Shown here: positions 48,897 through 60,040 of the stretch, in pieces
Numbering within the stretch: position 1 is the stretch's first letter
How the letters are laid out: the number at the start of each line of letters is the position of its first letter
Assembly: GCA_936440205.1 (NCBI GenBank)
Contig: OW387133.1
Span: forward strand, 9,514,001-9,578,000
Direction of reading: 5' to 3'
Length of the DNA: 64,000 bases
Source: Lepidonotus clava
Taxonomy: Eukaryota; Annelida; Polychaeta; Phyllodocida; Polynoidae
Program-made: the position numbers and the translations under genes
Notes under the pieces: model-generated
What the model was told of the DNA's origin: nothing
What the model saw: the letters and a program-made list of their open reading frames with translations, nothing else
Database searches by the model: none

Positions 48897-49053
48897 TCCT
48901 TGCTTTACACGGGCCGGCCGCCCGGATGTCAGTATAGGAGAGAGCTGTCAGGGGGAGACAGTCGGTGTTCTGATGGATCCATCATCCTCTGTGTGCTGCC
49001 TTCTGGATCACCTCGGTCAACAGGATGTCAAGTATTTGCCCTCCCACGACCAG
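48897..49053 (+). CDS. Candidate internal exon, unknown product
   Basis: A long pyrimidine tract (CCTCCTCTTCC, then TTTTGCCCTCTACAG) precedes 48897, and CCAG|GTAAAAG follows 49053. The 157 nt between are GC-richer than both flanks and open in two frames. The frame with one leading base gives a balanced peptide, starting PCFTRAGRPDVSIG and ending KYLPSHDQ, and leaves at phase 0. This is compatible in phase with the segments at 54664 and 59827. No family recognised; it may equally be an exon of a non-coding RNA or chance. Confidence 0.25.
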
Positions 49054-49369
49054 GTAAAAGAACTAGTTTAACGTGTGCATTCTGCAAATACAAGACCTTA
49101 TAGGATCTTCTATGTGATTTTAATCCAATGTACCATATCAACGGTTGAATTCATGTTCTTTTTTTGGTGTGGTTCTTTACTAGTGAGGAGCATTCTCTGC
49201 AAGTGCCTTTCTGATTCCATAGAAATGTGTTTTTCATGGAATGTAGGTGAACCTGCAAGGAAAAGTCAGAAAGTGCTGTTTGGGAAAGGTCAAAACTCTA
49301 ATGACTCCTCTGAGGACTACATTAATTGACAACACTCTAATATAATTCATCATATTGATCTGAAAGCGG

Positions 49370-50240
49370 CTATAGCCTGGAGACATTTTGACAGAAAGAA
49401 AAGCACCATGCTGTCATTATCTCATCCGTATAATCAGAAAAAGAGGAGAGATTGTAGGAGATTTCCGCTGTGGTGGTGGGCAATGGCAGCGATGATTTGG
49501 ACCCATTCTGGTCGGCTGGTTGCCGTATCAGTATCTTGCCCCGGGCTAGGGGAGGAGAGGTGGGAGCGCGGCGGGGCCGGGCTGTAATCACAAGTCGCCC
49601 ACAAAGAGGCTTAGCCTTCACCTCCAAACGGGGGCTTTTCCGTTAGAACGTGTTCCGGTAATTTGTTAGCTAGTATCAAACCGCCCTGCCCTCGGGGCCC
49701 CGCCGCCCCTTTTGTCGCCATGACAACGGCCCGCCTGGATCCCCCGCCGTCCCCCGCCCACCAGTCTCCCGCCCGACCACGCCTTCCTCGGGCTTTTCTT
49801 ACTTAATTGTTTCAGTTGGTCGGGTGCCGTTTCAATGGCTTTTGTCGCTTCCGCTTTAAGAGCCATTAAATCTGATTCCCGGCCGGCGCGCGTCACGGAT
49901 GCTGCGCTGGTGGTCGGCCAGCCCCGCGCGTTGCATCATGGGAGCCGTGCCCTCAGAAGGAGGCTGTTCTCATTAGTCGGATACATTCGGCCCTTCCCGA
50001 CACCCTCCGCGCGCCGGGAGACGCCAGCCCCCGGCCGCCATTTGCAATGGGACGCGCCCCCGTGACAACCGCGACCTGTCATGCGCAGTGGCGCGGGGCC
50101 GGTGTGCGCGCGACTCTGCGGCGAGGGAGCAGCAGGAAGTGGAGGTTCGAGCTGTGAGGGCCATGAACCGACGACCGGGTGACGGGCCCTTCTGATTGTC
50201 CCCCGCCCCCGCGCGAGGAACCCTGGATCTAATGGTCTAC
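49370..50240. promoter_or_regulatory. Regulatory-looking block passing into a CpG island
   Basis: 49370-49500 and 49800-49880 are mid-GC, non-repetitive (ACTTAATTGTTTCAG, GCCATTAAATCTG). 49540-49790 and 49880-50230 are CpG-rich, with CGCGCGTTGCATCATGGGA and GGAAGTGGAGG (ETS-like). Both strands are mostly open with no recognisable protein. Likely a promoter- or enhancer-type island. Confidence 0.35.
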
Positions 50241-51100
50241 GCCTCCTAAAGTCTTTAGGCCAAGTGTCGGGGAACGAGGAGAAGACACAATAACCTGAAT
50301 AAAATGAAAATTGAAATCGTGCCTCATTCAATATCCTTTATAGAAATAGCCTTAAGAGGTGTTATGTCGCATGAAATTAGGGCCTAAATACAATGAATGT
50401 CGCTCGAGTTGTTAAAGTATAGTTCATGTAGTTCAATATCACACAGTAGCTTTCCGATGTTAAGGCCAAATTAAATTGGGCTATTACTGTTCACATGGAA
50501 TTTTGAGATAAATCTCGCCGGAGATTATTTAGTTTATTTAGACTTTTCTGAAACACCGCGCCACTTACTTCCATTTCCGGTTAACGTGGGCCTCCATCGG
50601 GGTGGACATACAGCGTTTCAAATAGGGCCTAGTTGAATGGGAACTGGATAAGGATTGTATCCTGTCGGACAAGACCCTTGTTTTTGGTACTCACCCAAAC
50701 AAAATTTGAGGTCTCGACCCCTTCTTTCCCTGGATACCCAACAGGCCTGCTGCCCATCCGAAATGAAGCTATTGAATCGGTCTTCCAGGACTCTCACCAC
50801 GAAAATTACTATGAGAATGATACGAGATTAGTATCATTTTGGGCTCGAATTAGTTTTGCATAGATTAATCAAGTTAAACCTACATTGTATAGACCTACAT
50901 TGGACAAGATTCTTCTTTCTTGCCAAATAAATAAAATAAGAATGAATTATGTTTGATTTTAACTACAAAAAAGTGAGAGGTACATTTAGGTCAATGTTAG
51001 CTCGGACAAAAGCCGACGCGTCACACCAAACCGATCTGCCTTGACGCGGTTAAGTGCGTAACCGGTCGCGCTTCATATACTACTTAGGGTTTTTTGTTCA
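50240..51100. other. Mixed DNA without recognised features
   Basis: Non-repetitive. Contains ETS-like TTCCATTTCCGGTTAACG near 50570 and one TATACTACTTAGGGTT word at 51076. No gene supported. Confidence 0.4.
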
Positions 51101-51189
51101 GGCTAACAATCCAAAGGTGTAATCCCGTGAAGTGTCAGTGACTCTTTTAGCAATTTCTTTTCTCCTGCCTCCCCAAAAGTTAGCACATC

Positions 51190-51590
51190 CCAAGATGACA
51201 CCCACAAGTTGGCGACACCTCCAGGCGGGCCCCGGCCCGGTGGGAGGCCGCCCTGTGTCCGTGTTCCTCGTGTTTGGGGGCCGGTCCCCGGCAGACCCCC
51301 CGCTCTCCGCCGGCACACAAGTGCCCCTGCCCCGGTCAGTTTTTGTCCCTTTTCGCCCGGACTCCGGCCGCGGGCTCAAGTGGGTCCCAGCATGGGGCCG
51401 GGGAGGCCGGTATTGAGTCCGGCCCGCACCTGGTTAACTTAGGGCCCGGGATGGGGGTGGGCCCGGCCCGGGACGGTCAGTCACTCCACGGGGAGGGCGG
51501 ACAAAGGGTCGCACCTGGTGTGAGGGGTACAGGAGGGGTCCGGTTGTCAGGGGGTGGGGAGCAATGTAAGGAGAACCGCGGGGGGCGTCC
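51190..51590. other. GC-rich patch
   Basis: The plus strand is open in all three frames over parts of this patch. One reading (ending GLKWVPAWGRGG before a GTATTG) looks protein-like, but so do other frames, which is what a stop-poor GC patch gives. A pyrimidine-rich acceptor-like site lies near 51180. I do not call a gene. Confidence 0.25.
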
Positions 51591-51592
51591 GA

Positions 51593-51668
51593 GGGTGGCC
51601 GTACGACCCAGAGGGGTCCGTCATGAAGCTCGAGGATCGTACGATCTCCTTTGGTCGTACGGCCACCC
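51593..51668. repeat. Foldback hairpin, 16-bp perfect arms
   Basis: GGGTGGCCGTACGACC (51593-51608) and its exact reverse complement (51653-51668) flank 44 nt that hold the 12-bp palindrome GATCGTACGATC. A second inverted pair, GGAGCAGTACGTACG near 51748 against CGTACGTACGCTCC near 51789, follows 80 bp on. Both are built on GTACG words, suggesting a foldback element or a locally duplicated palindrome. Confidence 0.8.
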
Positions 51669-52459
51669 GAGGACAACCCAAAATGTTCTCCTATATATTT
51701 AATCATCCAAACGTTTATAAAAAATCTGTTGAAAATACTAAAAACAAGGAGCAGTACGTACGGCCAAGGTTGTACCAGTACGTATGTTCTGTACGTACGC
51801 TCCTCGGTAGTGCGGGTGATAAAGTGATGAGGACTCTGTGCGGACAGGTTATTGGGCGAGGGGGGGGGGACTAAGGAAGTTGGCAGGTATTAAATAAACA
51901 AGTATTGCTGACATGGATATATGTCAGTTGCTTCCCGGGGCTTGTTTTTGTATCATTAAATCTGTATATAAAGGAACTAAATATATCAGAAAGTCTTTTA
52001 CAGATTTTCCAAGATAATTATTTCATCTGACAATGGAATTGAGTTATTCTGTATATAAGCAAAAGGGATTCAGTATAGATATAAAGGTCTCATATACAAA
52101 TGTAAATACAAGAACATGTATACCAATTTGCCTCTAAGAAATAATGTTTCATGTATGCTCTGTTGTGATCATGTTTGCAATGTTCTCTGTAGGGGTCTAC
52201 ATGTTCCCACCTATTTTTTCATGAATAATTGAATCAAGGCAAGAATAACTGTAAGGAAACTTGGGTATGAATATTCAAATACGATTTTTGGAAACCTATT
52301 AACTCTGTGTACGCTATAGACAGATTATGCCAGTATTGAGTACTATCACCGGCTTTTAATTTAGAATATCGATGTGATAAAGGCCCCCGGGAGGGCCAGG
52401 TTAAAAACACAATCCAATTAACAGAGAAGCTGGTCAAGAAACTTGAAAAGGGTGGACGT

Positions 52460-52720
52460 TTTCTTGGAGAGCCCTCCAGTCGGCCTCTCCATAGTTCTCT
52501 ACATTAAATTTGTCCCCCGTGTTAATTAGAAAGAGCACTCGGAAGACGGAAAACAAAAGACTCCTCGCAGAGGCTTTGGTATTTTGCGCGGAATCTCCTG
52601 CGACTGGCATGCATGTTCAATACCGTGCTCGTGTATAAGCCTAAGACTGGAGAGAGGGGTTAGCGTCACCGCTAATGGAATCATACTGAGAGGCATTAAA
52701 TCCAGCGGGGCCGTTTTTTC
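52460..52720. promoter_or_regulatory. Candidate regulatory block
   Basis: Non-repetitive mid-GC sequence with CGTGTTAATTAGAAAG, ACAAAAGACTC, GGCATGCATGTTCAATACC and CACCGCTAATGG. It lies between AT-rich DNA (51900-52440) and a C-rich patch (52720-52870). Inferred from texture only. Confidence 0.3.
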
Positions 52721-53302
52721 CAGGGTGGGTGGGGGTGCATTAACTTGGCTTAAGCTCGGTTAAGCAGGGATCTGCTCCCGGGTTTTTTTTCCCACGCCTC
52801 CTACAGAAAGCCTCCGCCCCCTCCTCCTGGGTGTCCCTCCAGCTCCCCCGGCTCCCCCTGTGCCATAATAGCCCATCCCACATTGGGTATATCTAGGGTT
52901 GGACAAGGGTTGGACAAAATTACTGTTTAAGCCATCCAGTTCCCAAAATATCTATACCTTCGAATACTATTTGAACATTATGATCTCTCAAATTTCATCA
53001 ATTGACAGATTTGCAGGTTTGGCAGGCAATCAAAATGATGAATTTCAGGGCTAAATAGGGTTGGATATTATAGGCTGGGCTGACAGGCTTTAACATTGGT
53101 TCCTATGGGGAAAAGGCCAAACTATAAAGCATGCATTTTACAAATTTTAAGAGCAATCTGTCAACCAATTGCTTTGGTTAATTTTGTACTATACAACTAT
53201 CATCAGGGAACAAGTGTGGAAACAATTTTGAAAATATTTCATAGTAAACCTAAATGTTGGTGTAAACTGGGATGGGCTTATTCCCCCATATGCAGTGGTT
53301 AT

Positions 53303-53665
53303 CCCAAGCAAGAACCCAATGTCATTATAACGTTGCTGCAACGTTCTGTTTAGTTCTGCTTTAATTCTTGTTTATTATTTTGATGGCACCCAAAAACCTC
53401 TGTAGGACCTAACATTGTGACGCTGCACTGTGATGTTATTGTGACATTCTAGTTATGTTCTTTCACACAAAGATAACATTAATGTACATTCTCTATGAGT
53501 AAGGTCTCAACTTCAATAAAATGTAACGTTGTGATAACAATTTGTTTTGTGAGTTTCAATTTAACCTAAAATAATGTAACTATTATGGGGAAAAAAATTA
53601 ACAATTAACAGACTGACTGAATAAAAAGGGTCGTATCGAACGTGCCTGTTACGTCGCTGCTTGGA
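53303..53665. mobile_element. MITE, CCAAGCA/TGCTTGG-ended family (copy 2)
   Basis: CCCAAGCAAGAACC at the left and GTCGCTGCTTGG at the right are the inverted ends (CCAAGCA 53304-53310, TGCTTGG 53658-53664). The interior is collinear with copies at 19421 and 60041. Length about 363 bp. The preceding 52870-53300 is AT-rich and may belong to an older element that I cannot define. Confidence 0.75.
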
Positions 53666-53979
53666 TCTCTGTGTGTAACATATATATTAGACTTACAATA
53701 CACGCGGACGATTCTACTGACTACAATCATATTTGGAACTGTAAACTTCTTTCAACGTCCTTCAATTTATTAATTATTACCAATGTTAGATTTGCTAAGA
53801 AATGTGATTAACATGACAAAGATCCGCGTATACATACGTGGTTAAGTCGTGCGGACATATATATGCGTCCGCCCACTTTATGTATAGACTACATGCGCGA
53901 CTTTAAAATGGACAAACGTGTAGAGATGCATATCATTGTGCAGATCAAGCATTTTAAAAAGTTCGCACACATAAAGATT

Positions 53980-54183
53980 TAAGGCCCTATAAAACTACAC
54001 GACTTTGACCCGCGATGTGGGCGCCATTATGATGATATTACAGAAAACTCACAAGGAGCGATATCATCGTTTGGAATTTGGAATTTTGTATATTTACACA
54101 TCTGTAACTATCTCTAACATGTGCAATTTCTCTGCGACATGGTCATATCGCAGCTCATATCGCGTAAGCGTAATAGGGCCCAT
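53980..54183. mobile_element. MITE, CCCTATTACAC-ended family (copy 4)
   Basis: Left AAGGCCCTATAAAACTACAC then GACTTT. Right CGCGTAAGCGTAATAGGGCC. The subterminal ATGATGATATTAC and CATATCGC words are shared with copy 2. About 204 bp, non-coding. Confidence 0.6.
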
Positions 54184-54224
54184 TTTACAGGCGCGACGGT
54201 CAGGACGCTAACTTGGCTGGTGTA

Positions 54225-54340
54225 ACCTATGCAGTCCGGACCGGCCGAGGAGGGGGGCGGGTCCCGGCGTGGGGCCGGCCGCGACCCGGGCAGAAGAACC
54301 CGTCCCGGCCCGTCCCCCTGCACGCATTCACGCCGGGGTT
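54225..54340. other. Small GC-rich patch
   Basis: CCGG/GGCC-rich, about 110 bp. 54340-54640 after it is mid-GC and non-repetitive with no recognised gene. Confidence 0.4.
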
Positions 54341-54663
54341 ATTTATTACATGGACTTTCTATTGTTGTTAAACCAGATCTCTCCATGTAATAAGTCGGTG
54401 GCCTGGCTAAGCCTATAACGCCGGGGATTTAATGTGTAGAGGATCAGGGCGTGTTGAGGTGTGACGGGGGTGAGGGGGACGTGTGAAAAAGCCACACAGG
54501 TGTGCCGCACAGGTGTTAATGAAGGACCCATCCAAAGGGCTTTGAAGCTGACTCCATCATCTTAAGAGTCGCATAATCAAAGACTTAAATGGTTTTGTTT
54601 GCTTTGGGATTCTCTCGGTGAAAGTTGGAGGTGTTGTTAATGTTGTTTTCTTTGTCGCTGCAG

Positions 54664-54750
54664 TCCCGTCGACAGGACGACTGTGCCTCTCTAATGGGAT
54701 TAACTTATCCACGCCTGAATTGACATGTCCAATCTCTAAATAAAAGTACG
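54664..54750 (+). other. Possible short terminal exon (weak)
   Basis: TTGTTTTCTTTGTCGCTGCAG ends at 54663 and is a good acceptor. In phase 0 the following sequence reads 19 codons (SRRQDDCASLMGLTYPRLN) to TGA at 54721-54723, and AATAAA follows at 54739-54744. It is phase-compatible with the segment at 48897-49053. Short and unrecognised, so easily chance. Confidence 0.12.
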
Positions 54751-54759
54751 AGAAAATAA

Positions 54760-55100
54760 ATTTTTGTTATTAAAAATACTAAATAACACGTGCACGACAT
54801 ACACGTATTTAAAAATCCTTACATACAAAGATATACACATGCCAAATTTCATCATAGAAAAGTTAACCTACATGTATAGTTGTATTTGCGCATATATAGA
54901 AATAGTTATATGATTTTTCAACGCTGTTTAATCGTATTTATAAATGCTTACCTGGGGAATGGTTTTCAGACGTTGCAACCATTGGAGATATTCTGAGGTA
55001 TGAATTCCTTACTGACAAAAGTTATTATCAAATGGAACAGTTCTCTCCATGCCGTGCAATGGTTTCATGAAGAATTAAAGCGTTTTGACTGAACCTACGA
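54760..55100. other. AT-rich DNA, nothing recognisable
   Basis: No features identified. Confidence 0.5.
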
Positions 55101-55110
55101 CCATATAAAT

Positions 55111-55360
55111 GGGGGTACCCATTGTGCGATTTGGGCAAGAATTCTCGTCGTTTCAACTGTTTCTGGTCGCTCCATTCTGGTCGGAACGGCCAGAACAGGT
55201 CGAAAACGACCGGAAATGATGTACCCATTATGCGATTCGACCAGAAATCCCCTTGAAAACACCAAATCGCTTGGAAAATATCTGACAATGTTAGATATTG
55301 GTCGCTAGCGATCTCTGTTTCGACCAGAATTAAGATCGCATCGCATAGTGGGTACCCTAT
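55111..55360. mobile_element. MITE with GGGTACCCA TIR
   Basis: Left GGGTACCCATTGTGCGAT (55113-55130) and right, reversed, GGGTACCCACTATGCGAT (from 55357) match at 16 of 18 bases. A third copy of the end (TGTACCCATTATGCGATTCG) sits inside at about 55220 in the left orientation. TATA-type flanks on both sides. About 250 bp, non-coding, with repeated GACCAGAA/TCTGGTCG words. Confidence 0.75.
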
Positions 55361-55369
55361 ACTTAAGAG

Positions 55370-56250
55370 AGAGTCACATGCATCAGGATAATAACCTGCA
55401 TCGTACCTATATATAAATCTTATTTCAAGACAAAATGATATACATGTATATAGCTTCTTCTAATGGATTTTATATTTAGATTTCCACCGCACGCAAACTG
55501 CTGCTGTCTGAAATTCAACATTGTGTATGTTAATATCTGAAGGAAATATCTTTGGTATTGATATAAGTAACCACTGATAAACCTACACTGTACAAATCGA
55601 CAGCTGTTACTTTAATCTTTTCTGAAATGACTCGTGGCAACTTCAGCTGTGAACATGTTTTATGTCTGAGGGCCGATTAAGGATCTCTCATCTAGGAATG
55701 ACGACCCTTAATATAATCGATGAGTGGTTGTTAAATTCATGCTACCACATACATGTACTCACATACAATAAACATACAGCTAATATCATTAACAGTGTGT
55801 AATTCAAAAATTGTATTTCTTTCAAAACGTACATATTTTTTATTTAGAAAAAAAAATCAGTATCAGGGTGTACCTTGTTCTTCCAGATGGTACATGATAC
55901 ACTTAATCATATTGAACACAACATGTTTAGAAATAAGAGGTGTGTCATAAGTAGTGCGGAACGTATTGTAGTGTGGAATACAATGTACTATGCAATAAAC
56001 TATAATCAATATAAAACTAATGCTTATATGTGTAGGAGTGTATTTATAATCAACAACGACAAACCTATGAATATCAGTGCATATCTAAATGTTTTTATTA
56101 GAATAATTCCCAACGTTTCTGACCTAGGCGTCCTTCACGAGGGAAGCTTTTTTCAATTCATCCATATCATAAAGTTATGTCATTGCACTACATGTATATT
56201 TATATTTATTCAGATACCATATATTGTCCCATAGAGCCTTCAAAACACAA
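55370..56250. other. AT-rich DNA, nothing recognisable
   Basis: Open frames in this stretch are low-GC and unrecognised. Confidence 0.5.
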
Positions 56251-57440
56251 CCCTGTCGTTTCAGATTCACTAGTCCCCAGGTGCAGTACTATATTGGCTT
56301 CGTGCCGTCGCTACAGGCTGCTCCCAAACGATCCATTAGCTGACAGCTCTCAGGGCCTTTATTGGAGCACGCGGCGAGTTGGGGGATCCAAATCGTGGCA
56401 ATTGCTTCTCCGAAATGGTGTGGGGCCGTGGGGAACAATTACCCGAGGTATTGACATACAGAGGCGAGGAGAGGCCTGTTCATTAGGGCCCGTTAGGCGG
56501 CCACACCTATACACGCCTTATTGATATTCATCAGGCCCTCCATTACCTGCCACCACCTCCACAGGCTCGCCGCTTTATGGGGGGAGTATTGAGATTGTTC
56601 TCGGGCTATATAGCACCCATTTCCGTCGCGGGGAAGGAGGCTGAAATGGCGTGTTAGTGGTTAGATTGAGGGGCGGGTGAGGGGGCTCAGTGATCATCGT
56701 GTGCTACTGTACGCGCGGCCACAGGTAGGCTTGGCAGGCCCTTCTAGGATGCTGGAGGTGTGCTTGAGCCGCCCCTAGAAATTGATAACACGCGACTGAA
56801 GAGAACTTGCCATCTGTATATATTGGCCGAGTTGCTCTTCAGGATAAAGGCTGAGTTGGGTGGAGAACAGTACTCTTCTTGTTGCTTCTTCGTGTTGCTA
56901 CTACTCCTACCGCTCTCCTCGGTAAAGGGTCAGGGGCCTGTCGGGGAGGTCTGCAGTACCCTCCGCACCTCCTCCCACCGGCCCAGTCTTTCTTGGCAAC
57001 TGTTCTACCAATACCCCAAACGATGCTTTTCCACGCACTTGGGAGATTGAGCCAATTTGGGAGGTTTATAAGCCACAATTAAGCCCTCCTTTGTTTTCAC
57101 ACCTATAGTGCTGGTGCGGTCCTCAAGCCTGTGAGCACCTGGGCAACCGCGAAACTCGTCCTCTCTCGTGCCCTCTCGGGCCCTCATCGAGAGCCCTCAC
57201 GGGTCTTTCCGTGCAGTGCGCGGCAGGTCGGCACTGCCATGCCGTAATGTATTTGGCCACTTGATGCGAACGGAGGATAGGTGGGAGCCGGAGTGGTGTT
57301 TTCACTGCGGATCGTACTGGACCTCGCAGGTGCATCTTTTATTGGAGTTCCCCAGCCCGGCTGGCCAGGCTAATATTGACTGGGTATAGAGGCAGGTAAT
57401 TATTACCTTTGAATCGTCACTCGGTTGGATTCCAACGCCT
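56250..57440. promoter_or_regulatory. Mid-GC non-repetitive block, candidate regulatory region
   Basis: About 1.2 kb with even composition, few stops and no repeats. It includes GGGGAACAATTACCCGAGG, GCCTTATTGATATTCATC, CGCTAATTGCC-like and CAGGTAATTATTACC (57393) words. A plus-strand frame at 57168-57389 contains EWCFHCGSYW but no recognisable domain. Regulatory role inferred. Confidence 0.3.
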
Positions 57441-57699
57441 CTTAAGCCAGTACGCAATTTCATATAGCGCTTTCAGAATTAAGATGATGACATATAATAC
57501 GCATTGCGCACAATTTCCTTTGTTTTTCTACAAATAAATCAAGATAACATACTTTGTATTTTTTATTATCTTTAACCCATTATATATATGCTTGCAGTTT
57601 TCTGCATTAATATCATATATAAAAGGGGAATGTACAAAATATGTTCCCAACTTTATATTGTGAGGCAGTTAAGGTATAGGACGCAGCACACCTGGGGTT

Positions 57700-57900
57700 T
57701 CAGGTGAGGAGGAGGGGGTCCCTCTACAATCACCTCACCTGACCACCGAGAACTAATTACCTGTCAATTGCCGAGTTAGGCAAGCGCTTAAGGACCTCGT
57801 TAGGAGCAAACGCTGTTTCATTAAAACCCGAGCCCAAAATACTTTCGGAAATACCTAATTGGCATAGGTGCCAATGGGGGTTAAAAGCGATATAAAACAG
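57700..57900. promoter_or_regulatory. Small candidate regulatory block with NFI-like palindrome
   Basis: GAACTAATTACCTGTCAATTGCC, GTTTCATTAAAACC and ATTGGCATAGGTGCCAATGG (inverted TTGGC/GCCAA with 6-bp spacing; the NFI consensus has 5) lie within 150 bp. Non-repetitive, between AT-rich flanks. Confidence 0.3.
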
Positions 57901-59820
57901 CGTGACGCTTTCTAGATTGACTGTTTCTATATTCGGGTTTGTATTTGTAGAACATAGAAAAGCAATATTTTTTTACTCTAAGATGGCGTGTTTTATTGTT
58001 GTCTTTGTTGTTGTTTTGAGTGTATGTGTGTGTAGAAATGTTATTGATTTCTTGACGCGTCACTCTTCCCGAGGTTAGATGAATAGCACAGTCACAGGTT
58101 TCTACATATTATGCCTCAACATATCAATGTTTTTAAGGTCTCTACATATCCCGTCAAATAAGAGAATGCCCTTCATTCTCGGGTGTGGAGTCGAATGGAC
58201 AGCGACCCAAAATAAATAAGTATATTATGGGTTTCACCGCTGGTCATCACACGACTCTTTGTGTATCGTTCACATACCTCGCTCTCCGTGTAATGCGATT
58301 GGAATTAGTTTCAATGAAGACGTTCCAGTCACTCAGGGTCCACTTTGTAGGTGGTCGGCCTTAATCCGTACTGTGTCTAAGGAGAGGTAACCACAGGAGA
58401 CCCAGGACCCTAACCGCATCAATGGACCCCACCACCCCGGAGATGCACGTGCGCGCGCACCTGCGACCCACCTGAGATTTCAGGTATATTTATTAACACC
58501 TTCCCACCTTTACCGACGTATCCAAACACTGACGTTTGACACCTGGAAATCCAACGTCACACCTTGGCACACACAGGAGCAACGACGCAACTATGTCAAC
58601 TATTTTGGGGGTGAAAAAACACGTGTTTGGGTTTGGTAATTATATGGACGAATTTGTGGGTATGAGATCCATGGGGATAACCACTATAGAATCCATGCCT
58701 TTTCTGGACACTTTCAGGTCCGCCCTTCTTATTGAGACTGAATGCAGGAGGTTAGTGGTTGTGGTCCGGGGTTACTTCCTGGCCTTAGATGTCATAATAA
58801 AAAGCTTACATCTGCCTACACTCTGTATGTATAAATATAATACACCTTGGCCCCTCTTGTGTGTATAGAGAGAGTAAATTATACACAGATACGCATAATT
58901 ACACAATATAGAAGATCAAAAAGGGCTTAGAGAGGTCAGGACACTTGAGGTCGGAGGGATAATACGGTGACCCACACTCAAGTTGTCCCCTCTACACCTC
59001 GGAAATTTCCCAGGGGACATTTGAACAATGACCACTACAGGGTTGTGTCCACCTTCAAAAGACCCCGTTTGTCCACAAAGGGACTCTTTCCAAGCCGTGT
59101 GGATAGAAATTCATTGCGATGCTTTAATTTAGCCTGATCGGATTAATTATGTGGACATCTGCATGGTAGAGAAGGTTTAATACCATTGGTCACAAGGATA
59201 CGCCATGAAGACGCCAGTATATGATATCTCCCATGTTCTAAATTTGACACTTGTATTTTAATTTTCATTAATAACATTTTTAAAAGTAATATGATTATTT
59301 TCATATACACCACTTTCAAAATGGACCGAAACGATTGTTTTTATGGTGTCTTTTCTATGGCTATCCACATAATAATATGATTTTGATTGCGACTTGAGTC
59401 ACATTTCCCAACAGTTTTAAGGTAAATAAAAGCGCTGTGCCCCATGAGGACAAAAGATTAATTCCCATGTACATGAATAAATAAGATTAATGTATACATT
59501 TTTTTAATTTTTTTTATTCCAAAGCAAATCTTTCAGACAATATTTCTCTAAGCTTCCGATCTTGGTACAAATATGCCACACAAAAAGTTCAGTAAAAATA
59601 ATCTGTTATAGTGATTTTCTTTTCTATTACTGATTTTTTATTTTATTTATTCCATACTCAATTACAAAAATTGATCTTCCGTATAGATTTTGATGATTTA
59701 CAATGAAACAACGAACAACAACATTAAATTGAGAAATTAATCATACAACACATACAACTCATAGTGATAATATCAAATACGAAAACAAAAGTATGCAAAA
59801 TAATAAGAACTCCTTCAGTC
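57900..59820. other. Mixed to AT-rich DNA, nothing recognisable
   Basis: 58320-58560 is mid-GC. 59200-59820 is very AT-rich. No gene, RNA or repeat family recognised. Confidence 0.5.
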
Positions 59821-59826
59821 GTTCAG

Positions 59827-60033
59827 GTTCCCCCAGTACCCGCCCTCACATCCCGACGCTCCCGTCCCGATGCCCTGGAGGTGCGGGGTAAAGGGGCGAT
59901 GATCAAAGACCTACTGGAGGACGCTGAGACGTCCCTTGATCCTGGCGTGGTCCGGTCAATGGGGGTATGGCTGCCGGGCCTACAGGGCCTACAGGGCCGC
60001 CCACACACCGCCTCCTGCCCTCCGCCAACCTGG
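59827..60033 (+). CDS. Candidate internal exon, unknown product
   Basis: A sharply bounded GC-rich segment in very AT-rich DNA. TTCAG precedes 59827 (another AG at 59836), and CCTGG|GTAAGTA follows 60033, an excellent donor. The 207 nt are 69 codons open in phase 0, with a balanced peptide: MIKDLLEDAETSLDPG in the middle, ending QGRPHTASCPPPTW. MIKDLLE resembles eh1-type repressor motifs of homeodomain proteins, but that is slim evidence. The acceptor tract is weak and upstream sequence is A-rich. A MITE begins 8 bp after the exon end. It could be a coding exon whose partners lie right of the window, a non-coding RNA exon, or chance. Confidence 0.28.
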
Positions 60034-60040
60034 GTAAGTA

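Noticed and set aside
51190-51420. GC patch with several protein-like frames
   Set aside because: All three plus frames are open in parts, which indicates composition rather than coding.
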